Positions 15,025-23,693 of a stretch of 64,000 nt of DNA are shown here, piece after piece; position 1 is the first letter of the stretch; each line of letters begins with the position of its first letter. Both the position numbers and the translations under genes were made by a program. The notes below the pieces were generated by a model that was given only the letters and a program-made list of their open reading frames with translations, was not told the DNA's origin and ran no database searches. The stretch lies in contig NZ_RCSU01000007.1 of NCBI RefSeq assembly GCF_003991355.1, positions 277,514-341,513 on the forward strand, written 5' to 3'. The stretch is from Pseudoflavitalea rhizosphaerae (GTDB lineage Bacteria; Bacteroidota; Bacteroidia; Chitinophagales; Chitinophagaceae).

Positions 15025-17241
15025 ATGAAACCATCTATATCAATCGTTATCTTATTGATCCTGTTCTGTGGGGACCTCCTTGGTCAGGGACAGGGAGCTT
15101 CCAGTTATCAGATAGCCAGGGAAAGATCCCTCTGGCACGACAATATCGATAAGGCGCAGCTGAAACTTCAACTGGAATTCGACCGCCTGCGGATCGATAC
15201 GTCCACCAAATTGCAAGCGCTGGATGCCATCACCCGCCAGGTGAATGAAATACAGATGGATATCGAAACAGATTCCACCCTCAACAGCAATGATAAAGGC
15301 CGTTACCTCCGTACGCTGGAATACTTGCTCCGCGGGTATGGCGATAAAGTGAACAAGCGTGATTTCGGTCCAACCATGGGGCCTGCCCTTGTGAAAGCCT
15401 TTGAAAAAGGTATCGATCTCAACAGGAAAAAGGAAAGTATCAAACTCCTCGTTGATGAAGTGGACTATGGGATTGGAAAGATCATCGTGGATTGTTTCGA
15501 ATTCTATTTTGCCGACAATCCCGGGATGGCAGGTTCCAAAGTGACCCTGCTCCGCAAGTTCATTAAACTGCATCCTGACCAGGCGCTTCCCGTGCTACGG
15601 GATAATCCCAATATATATTTTGCCGATAGTCTCATCAGCGTGGTTGCCCAGCGCGATACCCGCCGGCTCTATGATTATGCCGCAGCACGAAACAAACTGG
15701 GCGACCGTATCCGCAATCACCCGGATACCTTCGTGAACATGGTGGCAAGAATGGCCAATAGCAAGAGCGGACAATTGTATTTCCCTTTTCTCGATAATCT
15801 TCTCAAAGGCAGGATCACACTCGCAGAGATCGATAGTGTGAAAGATGATGATTTCAAATATTTCAGGCTGATGGTGAAAACGCGGATCGATTATGCTGCC
15901 CGCCTGCTTCCGCCGCTCCGCGATACCGCCCACGAAATGAAAGCCCTTACCGCCATGATGGCGAGCAAGGCCAAACAATATTTTGTAAGAGAGATCAATG
16001 CCCTTCATGATGTGAACAATTCGGCTGTACGCTTCAAAAGACTGGAAGGCCTCACACCGCAGGAACTCTATTACATCTCCGTTCTCAGTGAAGACGAACT
16101 CTATACTTCAAGTTATGTTAGCGGCGTTTACCCACGCATCTTCGAGCGGATGGCCAATCCCCGCGGCGATAGTCTCCTGATGAGCGTCCACGGCGATTAC
16201 TTCCGCAAATTCATCAAGATGGCCGCCGGATACAATACACTGAACAATTTCCTCGGCACCATGGGCAAGGAAAATGCCGCCACCCTCATGCAGTCGTTTG
16301 TGATCGGTCTCGAAAAACCGAAACCGGGAGGGGACGAACTGGAAGATGCGGTGGATGTAGCCGATTCCTATAGCAGTATCATGGACAAAGACAAGGAAAT
16401 GGCCGGCTTCGTGCTCAACCAGGTCCGCTGGAGTTACGAGAAAAATGTACGCGAGAACAACAAGCGCGGCATCGTGATCTACAACCTGCTCAAGATACTT
16501 TTCCAGTCCGCAGATACAACTACCAAAACCGATCTCTCCGCAGAGCTTGGCATTCCTTCGATCTATGATCAGGATTACAAAGGGCTGGTAGATGATAGCG
16601 GCCGGGTCATTCAACAAGTGTTCTTTTATGGCGATGAAGACAAGGACGGACAACTCAGCTTCATCAATTTCATGAATATGTTCCGCGGAAGAGCCGAGTG
16701 GAGGATCAATGATAAAAATCCTGAATGGGTAACTATCAATTCTACCAGGGGCAAGCCCGTTTGGATCTATGCCAACAGGCCCCTGCTTGGCGATGATGAT
16801 CCGGACGAAAAAGCACAGAACAAACTCATCGCATACCTGGAAGAACGAAATCTCAGGCCTTCCGTGGTGATCCATCGCGGACATAGCTACCACCTCGCGT
16901 CCACACTCAAGAAGCTTGCGCCGACTGCTAAAATTGTGGTGCTCGGTTCCTGTGGCGGGTACAATAACCTCAATGAAGTGTTAACTATTTGTAAGGATGC
17001 GCATATCATATCTTCCAAACAGGTGGGAACGAAAGTAGTGAACGAACCTATCCTGCAGGCTATCAACAACAACCTGGTGGCAGGCCGGAATATCGACTGG
17101 ATCCCGATGTGGCGCGATCTCTCCGGCAAATTCAGGAATGATGCCGCCGCCAGGGAAAAATTTGACGACTACATCCCCCCGTATAAGAACCTTGGTGCCA
17201 TTTTTATCAAGGCTTATCGCAAAGCGATGGGAGAAGAGTAA
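15025..17241 (+). CDS. secreted 738-residue protein of unknown family; possible EF-hand-like loop and caspase-fold C-terminal domain
   Basis: A signal peptide (MKPSISIVILLILFCGDLLG) leads into about 500 residues that read as mostly helical, charged and repeat-free. I do not recognise this part. At residues 537-544 DEDKDGQL resembles an EF-hand calcium loop, although position 12 is Asn rather than Glu. Residues about 575-690 look like an alpha/beta domain: the strand-loop VVIHRGHSYH (His617, His620, His623), a helix, then the strand KIVVLGSCGG (Cys643). This beta-His-alpha-beta-Cys order is that of caspase-fold (clan CD) peptidases, with His620/Cys643 as the candidate dyad. The His-Cys spacing is shorter than usual, so the assignment is tentative. 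The ABC exporter gene starts 36 bases downstream but has its own -7 element. Confidence 0.7.
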   Translation: MKPSISIVILLILFCGDLLGQGQGASSYQIARERSLWHDNIDKAQLKLQLEFDRLRIDTSTKLQALDAITRQVNEIQMDIETDSTLNSNDKGRYLRTLEYLLRGYGDKVNKRDFGPTMGPALVKAFEKGIDLNRKKESIKLLVDEVDYGIGKIIVDCFEFYFADNPGMAGSKVTLLRKFIKLHPDQALPVLRDNPNIYFADSLISVVAQRDTRRLYDYAAARNKLGDRIRNHPDTFVNMVARMANSKSGQLYFPFLDNLLKGRITLAEIDSVKDDDFKYFRLMVKTRIDYAARLLPPLRDTAHEMKALTAMMASKAKQYFVREINALHDVNNSAVRFKRLEGLTPQELYYISVLSEDELYTSSYVSGVYPRIFERMANPRGDSLLMSVHGDYFRKFIKMAAGYNTLNNFLGTMGKENAATLMQSFVIGLEKPKPGGDELEDAVDVADSYSSIMDKDKEMAGFVLNQVRWSYEKNVRENNKRGIVIYNLLKILFQSADTTTKTDLSAELGIPSIYDQDYKGLVDDSGRVIQQVFFYGDEDKDGQLSFINFMNMFRGRAEWRINDKNPEWVTINSTRGKPVWIYANRPLLGDDDPDEKAQNKLIAYLEERNLRPSVVIHRGHSYHLASTLKKLAPTAKIVVLGSCGGYNNLNEVLTICKDAHIISSKQVGTKVVNEPILQAINNNLVAGRNIDWIPMWRDLSGKFRNDAAAREKFDDYIPPYKNLGAIFIKAYRKAMGEE

Positions 17242-17260
17242 TTATCACACTAACAGTACC

Positions 17261-17268
17261 TATCTTTG
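17261..17268 (+). promoter_or_regulatory. putative -7 promoter element (TATCTTTG) of the ABC exporter gene
   Basis: TATCTTTG fits TAnnTTTG and ends only 9 bases before the ATG at 17278, so the transcript would be almost leaderless. It also rules out the upstream in-frame TTG at 17266, which overlaps it. Confidence 0.5.
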
Positions 17269-17277
17269 CCCCCTTGT

Positions 17278-19086
17278 ATGTCAGAAGGGAAGGAGAAAAA
17301 AATATTCAACTTTGGTTTGCTCAGAAGGGTGTTCCAGTTCGCTGCCCCTTATAAGAGAAGATTCTACATTTCGTTGGGCCTGGCGATACTACTGGCAGTA
17401 TTATCACCCATCAGGCCATATCTCATACAACTTACCATCAATGATTATGTGAAGGACGGAGCTGCAGCCGCTCTCGTAGACAAGATCCGCTTCATCGATA
17501 TTGTGATCTGGGTAACCGTTATCCAGATCGGGTTATTGCTGATTGAGTCCGCCTTCCGGTTCTGGTTCTCCTTCCTCACGGCCTGGCTGGGCCAGAGCGT
17601 AGTGAAAGACCTGCGTGTGAAAGTGTACAGGAAGATACTCGGACTGAACCTCTCACAGTTCGATAAAACGCCCATCGGCACCCTCACCACCCGCACTATC
17701 AATGATATCGAGGCCATCAATGATATTTTTGCTGATGGACTGATCCCCATCATTGCAGACCTCTTATCCATCATCGCCATCCTGCTTTTTATGTTCCTGA
17801 GCGACTGGCAGCTCACCCTTGTGAGCCTGGCGCCATTCCCGATACTCATTGCAGCCACTTATGTTTTCAAGGAGAGCGTGAACAAATCGTTTATCCGTGT
17901 ACGTAATGCCGTGGCTGCGCTCAATGCCTTTGTACAGGAACATATCACGGGAATGCCAGTGGTGCAGGCATTTGCCGCAGAAGACCGCGAGTTCAATAAA
18001 TTCAAAAAGATCAACCGCGAACACCGCAACGCCAATATCAAAGCCATCTTCGCTTATTCGGTTTTCTTTCCCGTGGTGGAAATTGTACTGGCCGTAGGCA
18101 CCAGTTTACTCGTTTGGTGGGCGGCTACCCATGCCATGCAGCTCGAAGGCAAATCGGCAGAAGACCTGATCGGTAAAATGATCTCCTTCTATCTCTGTCT
18201 GAACCTGCTCTTCCGCCCGCTCCGCGTGATTGCTGATAAGTTCAACGTTCTGCAGATGGGTATGGTGGCCAGTGAGCGTGTGTTCAAAGTACTGGACAAT
18301 GAAGATTATGTGAAGAAAGATGGGCAGTTTTCACCGGAACAGGTGAAGGGAAAGATCGAATTCGATCATGTGAGCTTTGCCTATGTGGATGACCGTTATG
18401 TGCTGAAAGATGTAAACTTCAAAGCACAACCCGGGGAAACTATCGCGATTGTTGGGCATACAGGCAGCGGCAAGACCACCATCATCAGTCTGATCAATCG
18501 ACTCTATCATATCCAGAAAGGTGCTATCCGCGTGGATGATGTGGATATCGAAGAATTCCGGCTGGATGCGCTCCGCAAAAATGTAGGTGTAGTGCTGCAG
18601 GATGTATTCCTGTTCTCCGGTTCCGTGCTGGACAATATCACGTTACGCAACCCCGCGATCCCACGCGAAAGGGTAGTTGAAGCAGCAAAGCTGATCGGTA
18701 TGCACGATTTCATCATGCAATTGCCCGGCGGCTATGATTACAACGTGATGGAAAGAGGTAGTACCCTGAGTTTGGGGCAGCGACAGTTATTATCGTTTAT
18801 CCGCGCATTATTATACAATCCATCCATTCTGATCCTGGACGAAGCCACTTCTTCGGTGGACACAGAAAGCGAATTATTGATCCAGGAAGCTATCGAAAAA
18901 TTGATAGCAGGTAGAACGAGTATTGTGATTGCACACAGGTTGAGCACCATCCGCAAAGCCACACAGATCATTGTGCTGGACAAGGGAGAAGTGAAGGAAG
19001 CCGGTAATCATGAGGAACTGATGAAGCTGCAGGGCTTTTATTACAAGTTGCACCAGATGCAGTTTGAGAAGCAGGTGCAGGGGTAG
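17278..19086 (+). CDS. MsbA-like ABC exporter (fused membrane and ATPase domains)
   Basis: This 602-residue half-transporter starts at the ATG MSEGKEKKIFNFGLLRRVFQ. Six transmembrane helices occupy residues about 30-320. The ATPase domain has Walker A GHTGSGKTT, Q loop GVVLQDVFLF, signature LSLGQRQLL, Walker B ILILDEATSSVD and the H-loop IAHRLST. All catalytic residues are present. It should act as a homodimer exporting lipids, lipid A precursors or drugs from the inner membrane; the sequence does not fix the substrate. It appears to be transcribed from its own promoter after the 738-residue protein. Confidence 0.92.
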   Translation: MSEGKEKKIFNFGLLRRVFQFAAPYKRRFYISLGLAILLAVLSPIRPYLIQLTINDYVKDGAAAALVDKIRFIDIVIWVTVIQIGLLLIESAFRFWFSFLTAWLGQSVVKDLRVKVYRKILGLNLSQFDKTPIGTLTTRTINDIEAINDIFADGLIPIIADLLSIIAILLFMFLSDWQLTLVSLAPFPILIAATYVFKESVNKSFIRVRNAVAALNAFVQEHITGMPVVQAFAAEDREFNKFKKINREHRNANIKAIFAYSVFFPVVEIVLAVGTSLLVWWAATHAMQLEGKSAEDLIGKMISFYLCLNLLFRPLRVIADKFNVLQMGMVASERVFKVLDNEDYVKKDGQFSPEQVKGKIEFDHVSFAYVDDRYVLKDVNFKAQPGETIAIVGHTGSGKTTIISLINRLYHIQKGAIRVDDVDIEEFRLDALRKNVGVVLQDVFLFSGSVLDNITLRNPAIPRERVVEAAKLIGMHDFIMQLPGGYDYNVMERGSTLSLGQRQLLSFIRALLYNPSILILDEATSSVDTESELLIQEAIEKLIAGRTSIVIAHRLSTIRKATQIIVLDKGEVKEAGNHEELMKLQGFYYKLHQMQFEKQVQG

Positions 19087-19166
19087 AGGAACGATGAATG
19101 TATTGTATTCATTTTTTCTTTGTAGTAAGCTATTATCATTGTTTTAAGGACCTGTAATTTTATACT

Positions 19167-20168
19167 ATGGAAAAGCAGGAAATAATCATTTATAATACTT
19201 CGGATGGCAAATCATCTGTACTACTTTATGCACGTGATGGAAATGTTTGGATGAACCAGGCTCAGTTAGCGGAACTTTTTGACACCTCCGTTCAAAATAT
19301 TAGTAATCACATAATTAATATATTGAAAGAGAGTGAGTTGAGTTCAAATTCAGTTGTCAAGGATTACTTGAATACTGGTGCTGACGGTAAACAATATAAT
19401 GTTTCTTTTTACTCACTTGACATGATCCTGGCAATTGGATTCAGGGTCAGGAGTAAACGCGGAACTCAATTTAGAATATGGGCTAATCAAAATCTTCGAC
19501 AATATTTGATCAAGGGTTTTCTGATAGATGATGAGCGTTTAAAAAATCCAGATGGTAGACCGGACTATTTTGATGAACTATTAGAACGGATTCGTGATAT
19601 CAGAGCTTCAGAAAAGCGGTTTTATCAAAAAGTAAGAGACCTTTTCGCTTTGAGCTCCGATTATGATCCAACCGATAAAGCAACACAAATGTTTTTTGCT
19701 GAAACTCAGAATAAATTGCTGTATGCAGTTACGGGGAAAACTGCGGCAGAGATCATTGTAACAAGAGCTGATGCAGATAAGCCTAATATGGCTTTGACAT
19801 CATGGAAAGGTGAAGTAGTTCGTAAGCAAGATATTTATATAGCCAAGAATTATTTGCTAGAGGATGAAATTGATACCTTAAACAGGTTGGTAGTAATCTT
19901 TCTTGAAACTGCAGAGTTAAGAGTTAAGAACCGTAACGCACCAACTATGGGCTTTTGGAAAGAAAATGTGGATAGGATCCTTGAATTCAACGACAAAACT
20001 GTATTGAAAGATTCCGGCAGAATAAGCAATGCCCAAATGGAAGAAAGTGTTTCTGAGATTTATGAAGTTTTCAATAAGAAAAGAAAGGAAATAGATGCTA
20101 ACCTTGCTGATCTTCAAGACCTGGAGGAGTTGAACAATAAATTGGCTGCCCAAAAGAAAAAAGAGTGA
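19167..20168 (+). CDS. RhuM-family protein
   Basis: This 333-residue protein belongs to the RhuM (virulence-associated) family, named from a Salmonella pathogenicity-island gene. Its N-terminus has a helix-turn-helix-like segment (MNQAQLAELFDTSVQNISNH) suggesting DNA binding. It continues with VSFYSLDMILAIGFRVRSKR and FRIWANQNLRQYLIKGFLID, characteristic of the family, and ends in a charged helical tail. Members are typically found on islands and near phage or defence genes; their biochemical role is not established. The gene and the 1.7 kb around it are visibly richer in A+T than the flanks, which suggests horizontal transfer. No integrase or attachment repeat is seen. Confidence 0.9.
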   Translation: MEKQEIIIYNTSDGKSSVLLYARDGNVWMNQAQLAELFDTSVQNISNHIINILKESELSSNSVVKDYLNTGADGKQYNVSFYSLDMILAIGFRVRSKRGTQFRIWANQNLRQYLIKGFLIDDERLKNPDGRPDYFDELLERIRDIRASEKRFYQKVRDLFALSSDYDPTDKATQMFFAETQNKLLYAVTGKTAAEIIVTRADADKPNMALTSWKGEVVRKQDIYIAKNYLLEDEIDTLNRLVVIFLETAELRVKNRNAPTMGFWKENVDRILEFNDKTVLKDSGRISNAQMEESVSEIYEVFNKKRKEIDANLADLQDLEELNNKLAAQKKKE

Positions 20169-20223
20169 GCTACAAAACGACTGTACCAATTCTTCTTCCC
20201 AAAGAAATTAGTAAATTGCATTA

Positions 20224-20427
20224 ATGAAAGAGTATCCGAAAAAGGAGGAGCAGCATCTTCAACAAGTAAATGATCACGATGCTGAATACAAATCCCATCA
20301 GGATGTTGAAGATAAACGTTTGGAGCAGCATATGCGCTTATCTGATATCGAGAAATACAAACTTTTTCGCAGAATGTTGCGTATAGGTAAGATGCTGGCA
20401 TCCGCTAAAATCACTCACCAGTCTTAA
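20224..20427 (+). CDS. small charged protein, probable partner of the nucleotidyltransferase remnant
   Basis: This 67-residue protein has a highly charged N-terminal half and ends MRLSDIEKYKLFRRMLRIGK then MLASAKITHQS. The C-terminal pattern (S-D-x-E-K-x-x-x-F-x-x-M-L-R-x-x-x-x-L-x-x-A-K-I-T-H) is, from memory, like that of small ORFs placed directly before DUF6036-type nucleotidyltransferases in Bacteroidota. Here the next gene, 9 bases downstream, is such a nucleotidyltransferase, but broken. By analogy with two-gene nucleotidyltransferase modules it could be the antitoxin-like half. That is inference; no biochemical role is known to me. Confidence 0.6.
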   Translation: MKEYPKKEEQHLQQVNDHDAEYKSHQDVEDKRLEQHMRLSDIEKYKLFRRMLRIGKMLASAKITHQS

Positions 20428-20436
20428 TTTCTTTCT

Positions 20437-20828
20437 ATGGACATAATGGATGATGGTCTGTTAAGGTTTTGGAAAGGACTAAACCAGAATGGAGTTTTGT
20501 ACATAATGGTTGGCGGTTTTGCAGTCAATATGCACGGATATATTAGAGCGACTGCAGATGCAGATCTTCTTCTGAAGACGGTATCGTGCTTGATATAATG
20601 ACTTCATTAAAAGGAGTCGATATTAGTTTTGAGGAATGCTTGAAAATGGCTTCAATTGCAGAATTGGAAGGAATCAAAGTGCCTTTTCTTCAGATTAACC
20701 ATTTGAAAGTGCCTTTTCTTCAGATTAACCATTTGATAGATAACAAGAAAGTGGTAAACCGACCTAAGGACCAGTTAGATGTTATTGAATTGGAGCGTAT
20801 AAGAAATCTCAGGCAGCAAAAAGGCTGA
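20437..20828 (+). pseudogene. nucleotidyltransferase (DUF6036-like) pseudogene with internal deletion and frameshift
   Basis: From the ATG at 20437 the frame encodes VGGFAVNMHGYIRATADADL, the G-G...D-x-D core of a nucleotidyltransferase fold. It stops after about 20 more codons at TGCTTGATATAA. The rest of the protein continues in another frame from about 20577: DGIVLDIMTSLKGVDISFEE, then IPFL-like KVPFLQINHL and NRPKDQLDVIELE. Intact members have about 40 residues between the DxD strand and the DGIVLDIMTS strand. Here they are joined almost directly, so a deletion of roughly 130 bases has both removed sequence and shifted the frame. A 30-bp tandem duplication (20676-20735) adds further damage. 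The gene is very unlikely to make an active enzyme. Confidence 0.8.
20676..20735 (+). repeat. perfect 30-bp tandem duplication inside the nucleotidyltransferase pseudogene
   Basis: Two identical 30-base units (20676-20705 and 20706-20735) each encode KVPFLQINHL. The duplication is in frame. Homologous enzymes would carry this decapeptide once, so it is a recent slippage or duplication event in a decaying gene. Confidence 0.9.
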
Positions 20829-20993
20829 TTTTCAAGTAATAGTGTTTTAAGAACATATCTGGTTTTAATTCCACTTTTTCATTTTCGTCAATTTTGTGAC
20901 CACTTGCTCCTGCATTTTTCCTCATGGGCCCTCTTTTTCCCTCCTTTCAGTAAAATACTTTCAACACTCGTTCTTTTTCAGCCGTCCCCAACG

Positions 20994-21001
20994 TATCTTT
21001 G
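20994..21001 (+). promoter_or_regulatory. putative -7 promoter element (TATCTTTG) of the ATP synthase operon
   Basis: TATCTTTG matches TAnnTTTG and lies 20 bases before the atpB ATG at 21022, giving a leader of perhaps 13-15 bases. The frame extending upstream to 20896 would include the promoter and is rejected as the start. Confidence 0.5.
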
Positions 21002-21021
21002 CGCCAAATTTAACGACAGGT

Positions 21022-22167
21022 ATGAAGGTTAGCAGTCTCAAATCCTTTGCTGTAGCGAGTTTCAGCCTTTTTATGATTCTATTTTCTAATGTAACTCTTG
21101 CACAGCATGACCAGCATGAAGAACAGGGCCATGCCGCTACAGAAAAAAAGAAGGGTTTCGATGCCAATAAGGTGATTTTCGACCACGTTCTGGACGGGCA
21201 TGAATACCATTTCATGGACGTTACCGGCGAAGATGGTCATTTGCATCCCATTTCCCTCCCGCTGCCTGTAATGCTTTACTCCCCGCAGCGCGGTTTCACT
21301 GCATTCCTCAGCTCTAAATTCGAGCACGGTCATGCAGACTATAACGGATACAGACTGGTAGATGGTAAAGTGTTCCCTGTGAACGAAGCCGGACAGATCG
21401 ATGAGTCCGTAACAGTTTACGATATCTCCCTCACACGTAACGTAGTTCAGATGCTGGTGGCGCTCACCTTACTGGTGGTGATCATGCTGAGCATTGCTAA
21501 AAAATACAAAAAAGGAATTGGTGTAAAACAGGCTCCATCTGGTTTCCAGAATGCCATCGAGCCTGTGATCACTTTTGTAAGGGATGAAGTGGCAAAGCCA
21601 AACCTCGGTCATAAGTATACGAAGTATCTGCCCCTGCTGCTGACCATCTTCTTTTTCATCCTGATCAATAACCTCTTTGGCCTGCTCCCCGGATCAGCCA
21701 ACGTAACCGGTAATATCGCGTTCACTGCTGTTCTCGGTGTGATCTCTTTCATTGTGATCCTCTTCAGCGGTAACAAACATTTCTGGGGTCATATCTTCAA
21801 CCCACCTGTGCCTGGTTTTGTGAAGCCCATCATGGTGCTGGTTGAGTTCCTCAGTATTTTCACCAAGCCATTCGCATTGATCATCCGTCTTTTTGCGAAC
21901 ATGCTGGCTGGTCACATCATTATTATTTGTCTGATCTCACTGATATTCATCTTCGGAGGCATGAGTGCAGGTATCGGTTGGGGATTCTCACCCATCTCCA
22001 TCGGTTTCTCTGTGTTCATCTTCCTGATTGAAGTGCTGGTAGCATTCATCCAGGCGTTCATCTTCACTAACCTCACAGCCGTGTTCATTGGCCAGGCTAT
22101 TGAAGAAACACATCACCATGATGATCATGCGCACCACGATCTGCCGGATGATGCAGTGATCATTTAA
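21022..22167 (+). CDS. atpB: ATP synthase F0 subunit a
   Basis: This 381-residue protein forms the proton half-channels against the c-ring. It starts with a signal-peptide-like segment (MKVSSLKSFAVASFSLFMIL) and a long periplasmic extension (residues about 25-160) rich in His, Asp and Glu (QHDQHEEQGHAATEKKK), an extended layout common in Bacteroidota. The membrane part contains the key segment PFALIIRLFANMLAGHIIII with the essential arginine, then a last helix leading to FIFTNLTAVFIGQAIEETHH and a His-rich tail. It is the first gene of the atpBEFHA operon. Confidence 0.95.
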   Translation: MKVSSLKSFAVASFSLFMILFSNVTLAQHDQHEEQGHAATEKKKGFDANKVIFDHVLDGHEYHFMDVTGEDGHLHPISLPLPVMLYSPQRGFTAFLSSKFEHGHADYNGYRLVDGKVFPVNEAGQIDESVTVYDISLTRNVVQMLVALTLLVVIMLSIAKKYKKGIGVKQAPSGFQNAIEPVITFVRDEVAKPNLGHKYTKYLPLLLTIFFFILINNLFGLLPGSANVTGNIAFTAVLGVISFIVILFSGNKHFWGHIFNPPVPGFVKPIMVLVEFLSIFTKPFALIIRLFANMLAGHIIIICLISLIFIFGGMSAGIGWGFSPISIGFSVFIFLIEVLVAFIQAFIFTNLTAVFIGQAIEETHHHDDHAHHDLPDDAVII

Positions 22168-22170
22168 TAA

Positions 22171-22458
<288 letters not shown>

Positions 22459-22554
22459 ACAAACATTATTACTGCATCCAACGCAAAGGGCCGAGGATGC
22501 AGTAATCTTTCAAATTCTGTTTTTAATTACTGTTGCTATTATTAAAGCTTATAT

Positions 22555-23070
22555 ATGATATTACTTAAATCCGGCATCGACTTACTTGTACCAGAAAATG
22601 GTTTATTGATCTGGACTGCGCTGGCTTTCCTCATCGTATTCTACATCCTTTCCAAATTTGCCTGGAAGCCCATCCTGAACTCCCTGAAAGAAAGGGAAAC
22701 AGGTATTGCTGACTCTCTGGCTACTGCCGAAAGAGTAAAGGCTGAAATGGCCCAGATGAAGAGCGATAATGAAAGACTGCTGGCTGAAGCACGTGAAGAA
22801 AGAGCAAAACTGCTGAAAGATGCTGCGGAAACAAGAGACAGGATCATCAACGAAGCAAAAGAAAAAGCAAAAGTTGAAGCCAACAAGCTGATCCTGGATG
22901 CAAGATCTGCTATCGAACAGCAGAAAATGGCTGCCCTCACTGATGTGAAAAATCAGGTTGGTAACCTCGTTATCGAAGTAGCTGAAAAAGTACTGCGCCG
23001 CGAACTGGCCAATAAAGCTGAGCAGGAGAACTATATCAAATCATTGGCAAGCGAAGTGAAACTGAACTAA
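22555..23070 (+). CDS. atpF: ATP synthase F0 subunit b
   Basis: This 171-residue protein has one N-terminal membrane helix (residues about 13-33, GLLIWTALAFLIVFYILSKF) followed by a long charged helix (SLKERETGIADSLATAERVK to the C-terminus) that forms the peripheral stalk with delta. A 96-base gap separates it from atpE; the sequence there has a small inverted repeat around GCATCC...GGATGC (22473-22500), which may adjust expression of the abundant c subunit relative to b. Confidence 0.94.
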   Translation: MILLKSGIDLLVPENGLLIWTALAFLIVFYILSKFAWKPILNSLKERETGIADSLATAERVKAEMAQMKSDNERLLAEAREERAKLLKDAAETRDRIINEAKEKAKVEANKLILDARSAIEQQKMAALTDVKNQVGNLVIEVAEKVLRRELANKAEQENYIKSLASEVKLN

Positions 23071-23083
23071 TTTAATCTTTATT

Positions 23084-23647
23084 ATGCCCAATCCACGTTT
23101 AGCTGGAAGATATGCAAAGAGCCTGGTAGACCTGGCGCTCGAAAGAAATGCACTGGAGGAAGTATATAAAGATATGCTCTTCCTGCAGAAGGTTTGTAAG
23201 AACAGTCGCGATTTCGTAAACCTGCTGAAAAGCCCTGTGGTAAAGGCCGATAAGAAGGCTGCTATCCTGGATGCTGTAACAGGCAGTGAGATCACAGAAC
23301 TAACGGCTTCTTTCAACCGCCTGCTGGTAAACAAAGGCCGCGAAGGCAACCTGCCCGAGATCGTAGCAGCGTTCATAGACCAGTACAAGCAACACAAAGG
23401 AATTCAAACTATTCGTCTCACCACTGCCATTCCTGTAAGCGAAGACCTGAAGAACCAGATCGTCGCCAAAGTACAGGAGCAGGCAGGAACAAAGAATATC
23501 GATCTCACTACTACAGTGGATGAAGCTATTCTCGGTGGGTTCAAACTGGAGATCGGAGATACACTGGTTGATGCCAGCATCTCTTATGATCTGAACAAGA
23601 TCAAGGCCCAGTTCCTGAACAACGACTTTATTTATAAAATCAGGTAG
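23084..23647 (+). CDS. atpH: ATP synthase F1 subunit delta
   Basis: This 187-residue protein has an N-terminal helical bundle starting NPRLAGRYAKSLVDLALERN, the typical delta opening, and a C-terminal domain with the conserved VDEAILGGFKLEIGDTLVDA motif. It links the top of F1 to the b dimer. It starts 13 bases after atpF, in the operon. Confidence 0.94.
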   Translation: MPNPRLAGRYAKSLVDLALERNALEEVYKDMLFLQKVCKNSRDFVNLLKSPVVKADKKAAILDAVTGSEITELTASFNRLLVNKGREGNLPEIVAAFIDQYKQHKGIQTIRLTTAIPVSEDLKNQIVAKVQEQAGTKNIDLTTTVDEAILGGFKLEIGDTLVDASISYDLNKIKAQFLNNDFIYKIR

Positions 23648-23693
23648 TGAGTATACTCACACTCTATAAATCAACAATAAACAAGGTTATCAT

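Noticed and set aside
16108..16893. A 261-codon minus-strand frame within the 738-residue protein gene
   Set aside because: It is antisense shadow of a gene with a clear signal peptide. The composition (rich in Ile, His, Phe) is typical of complement reading.
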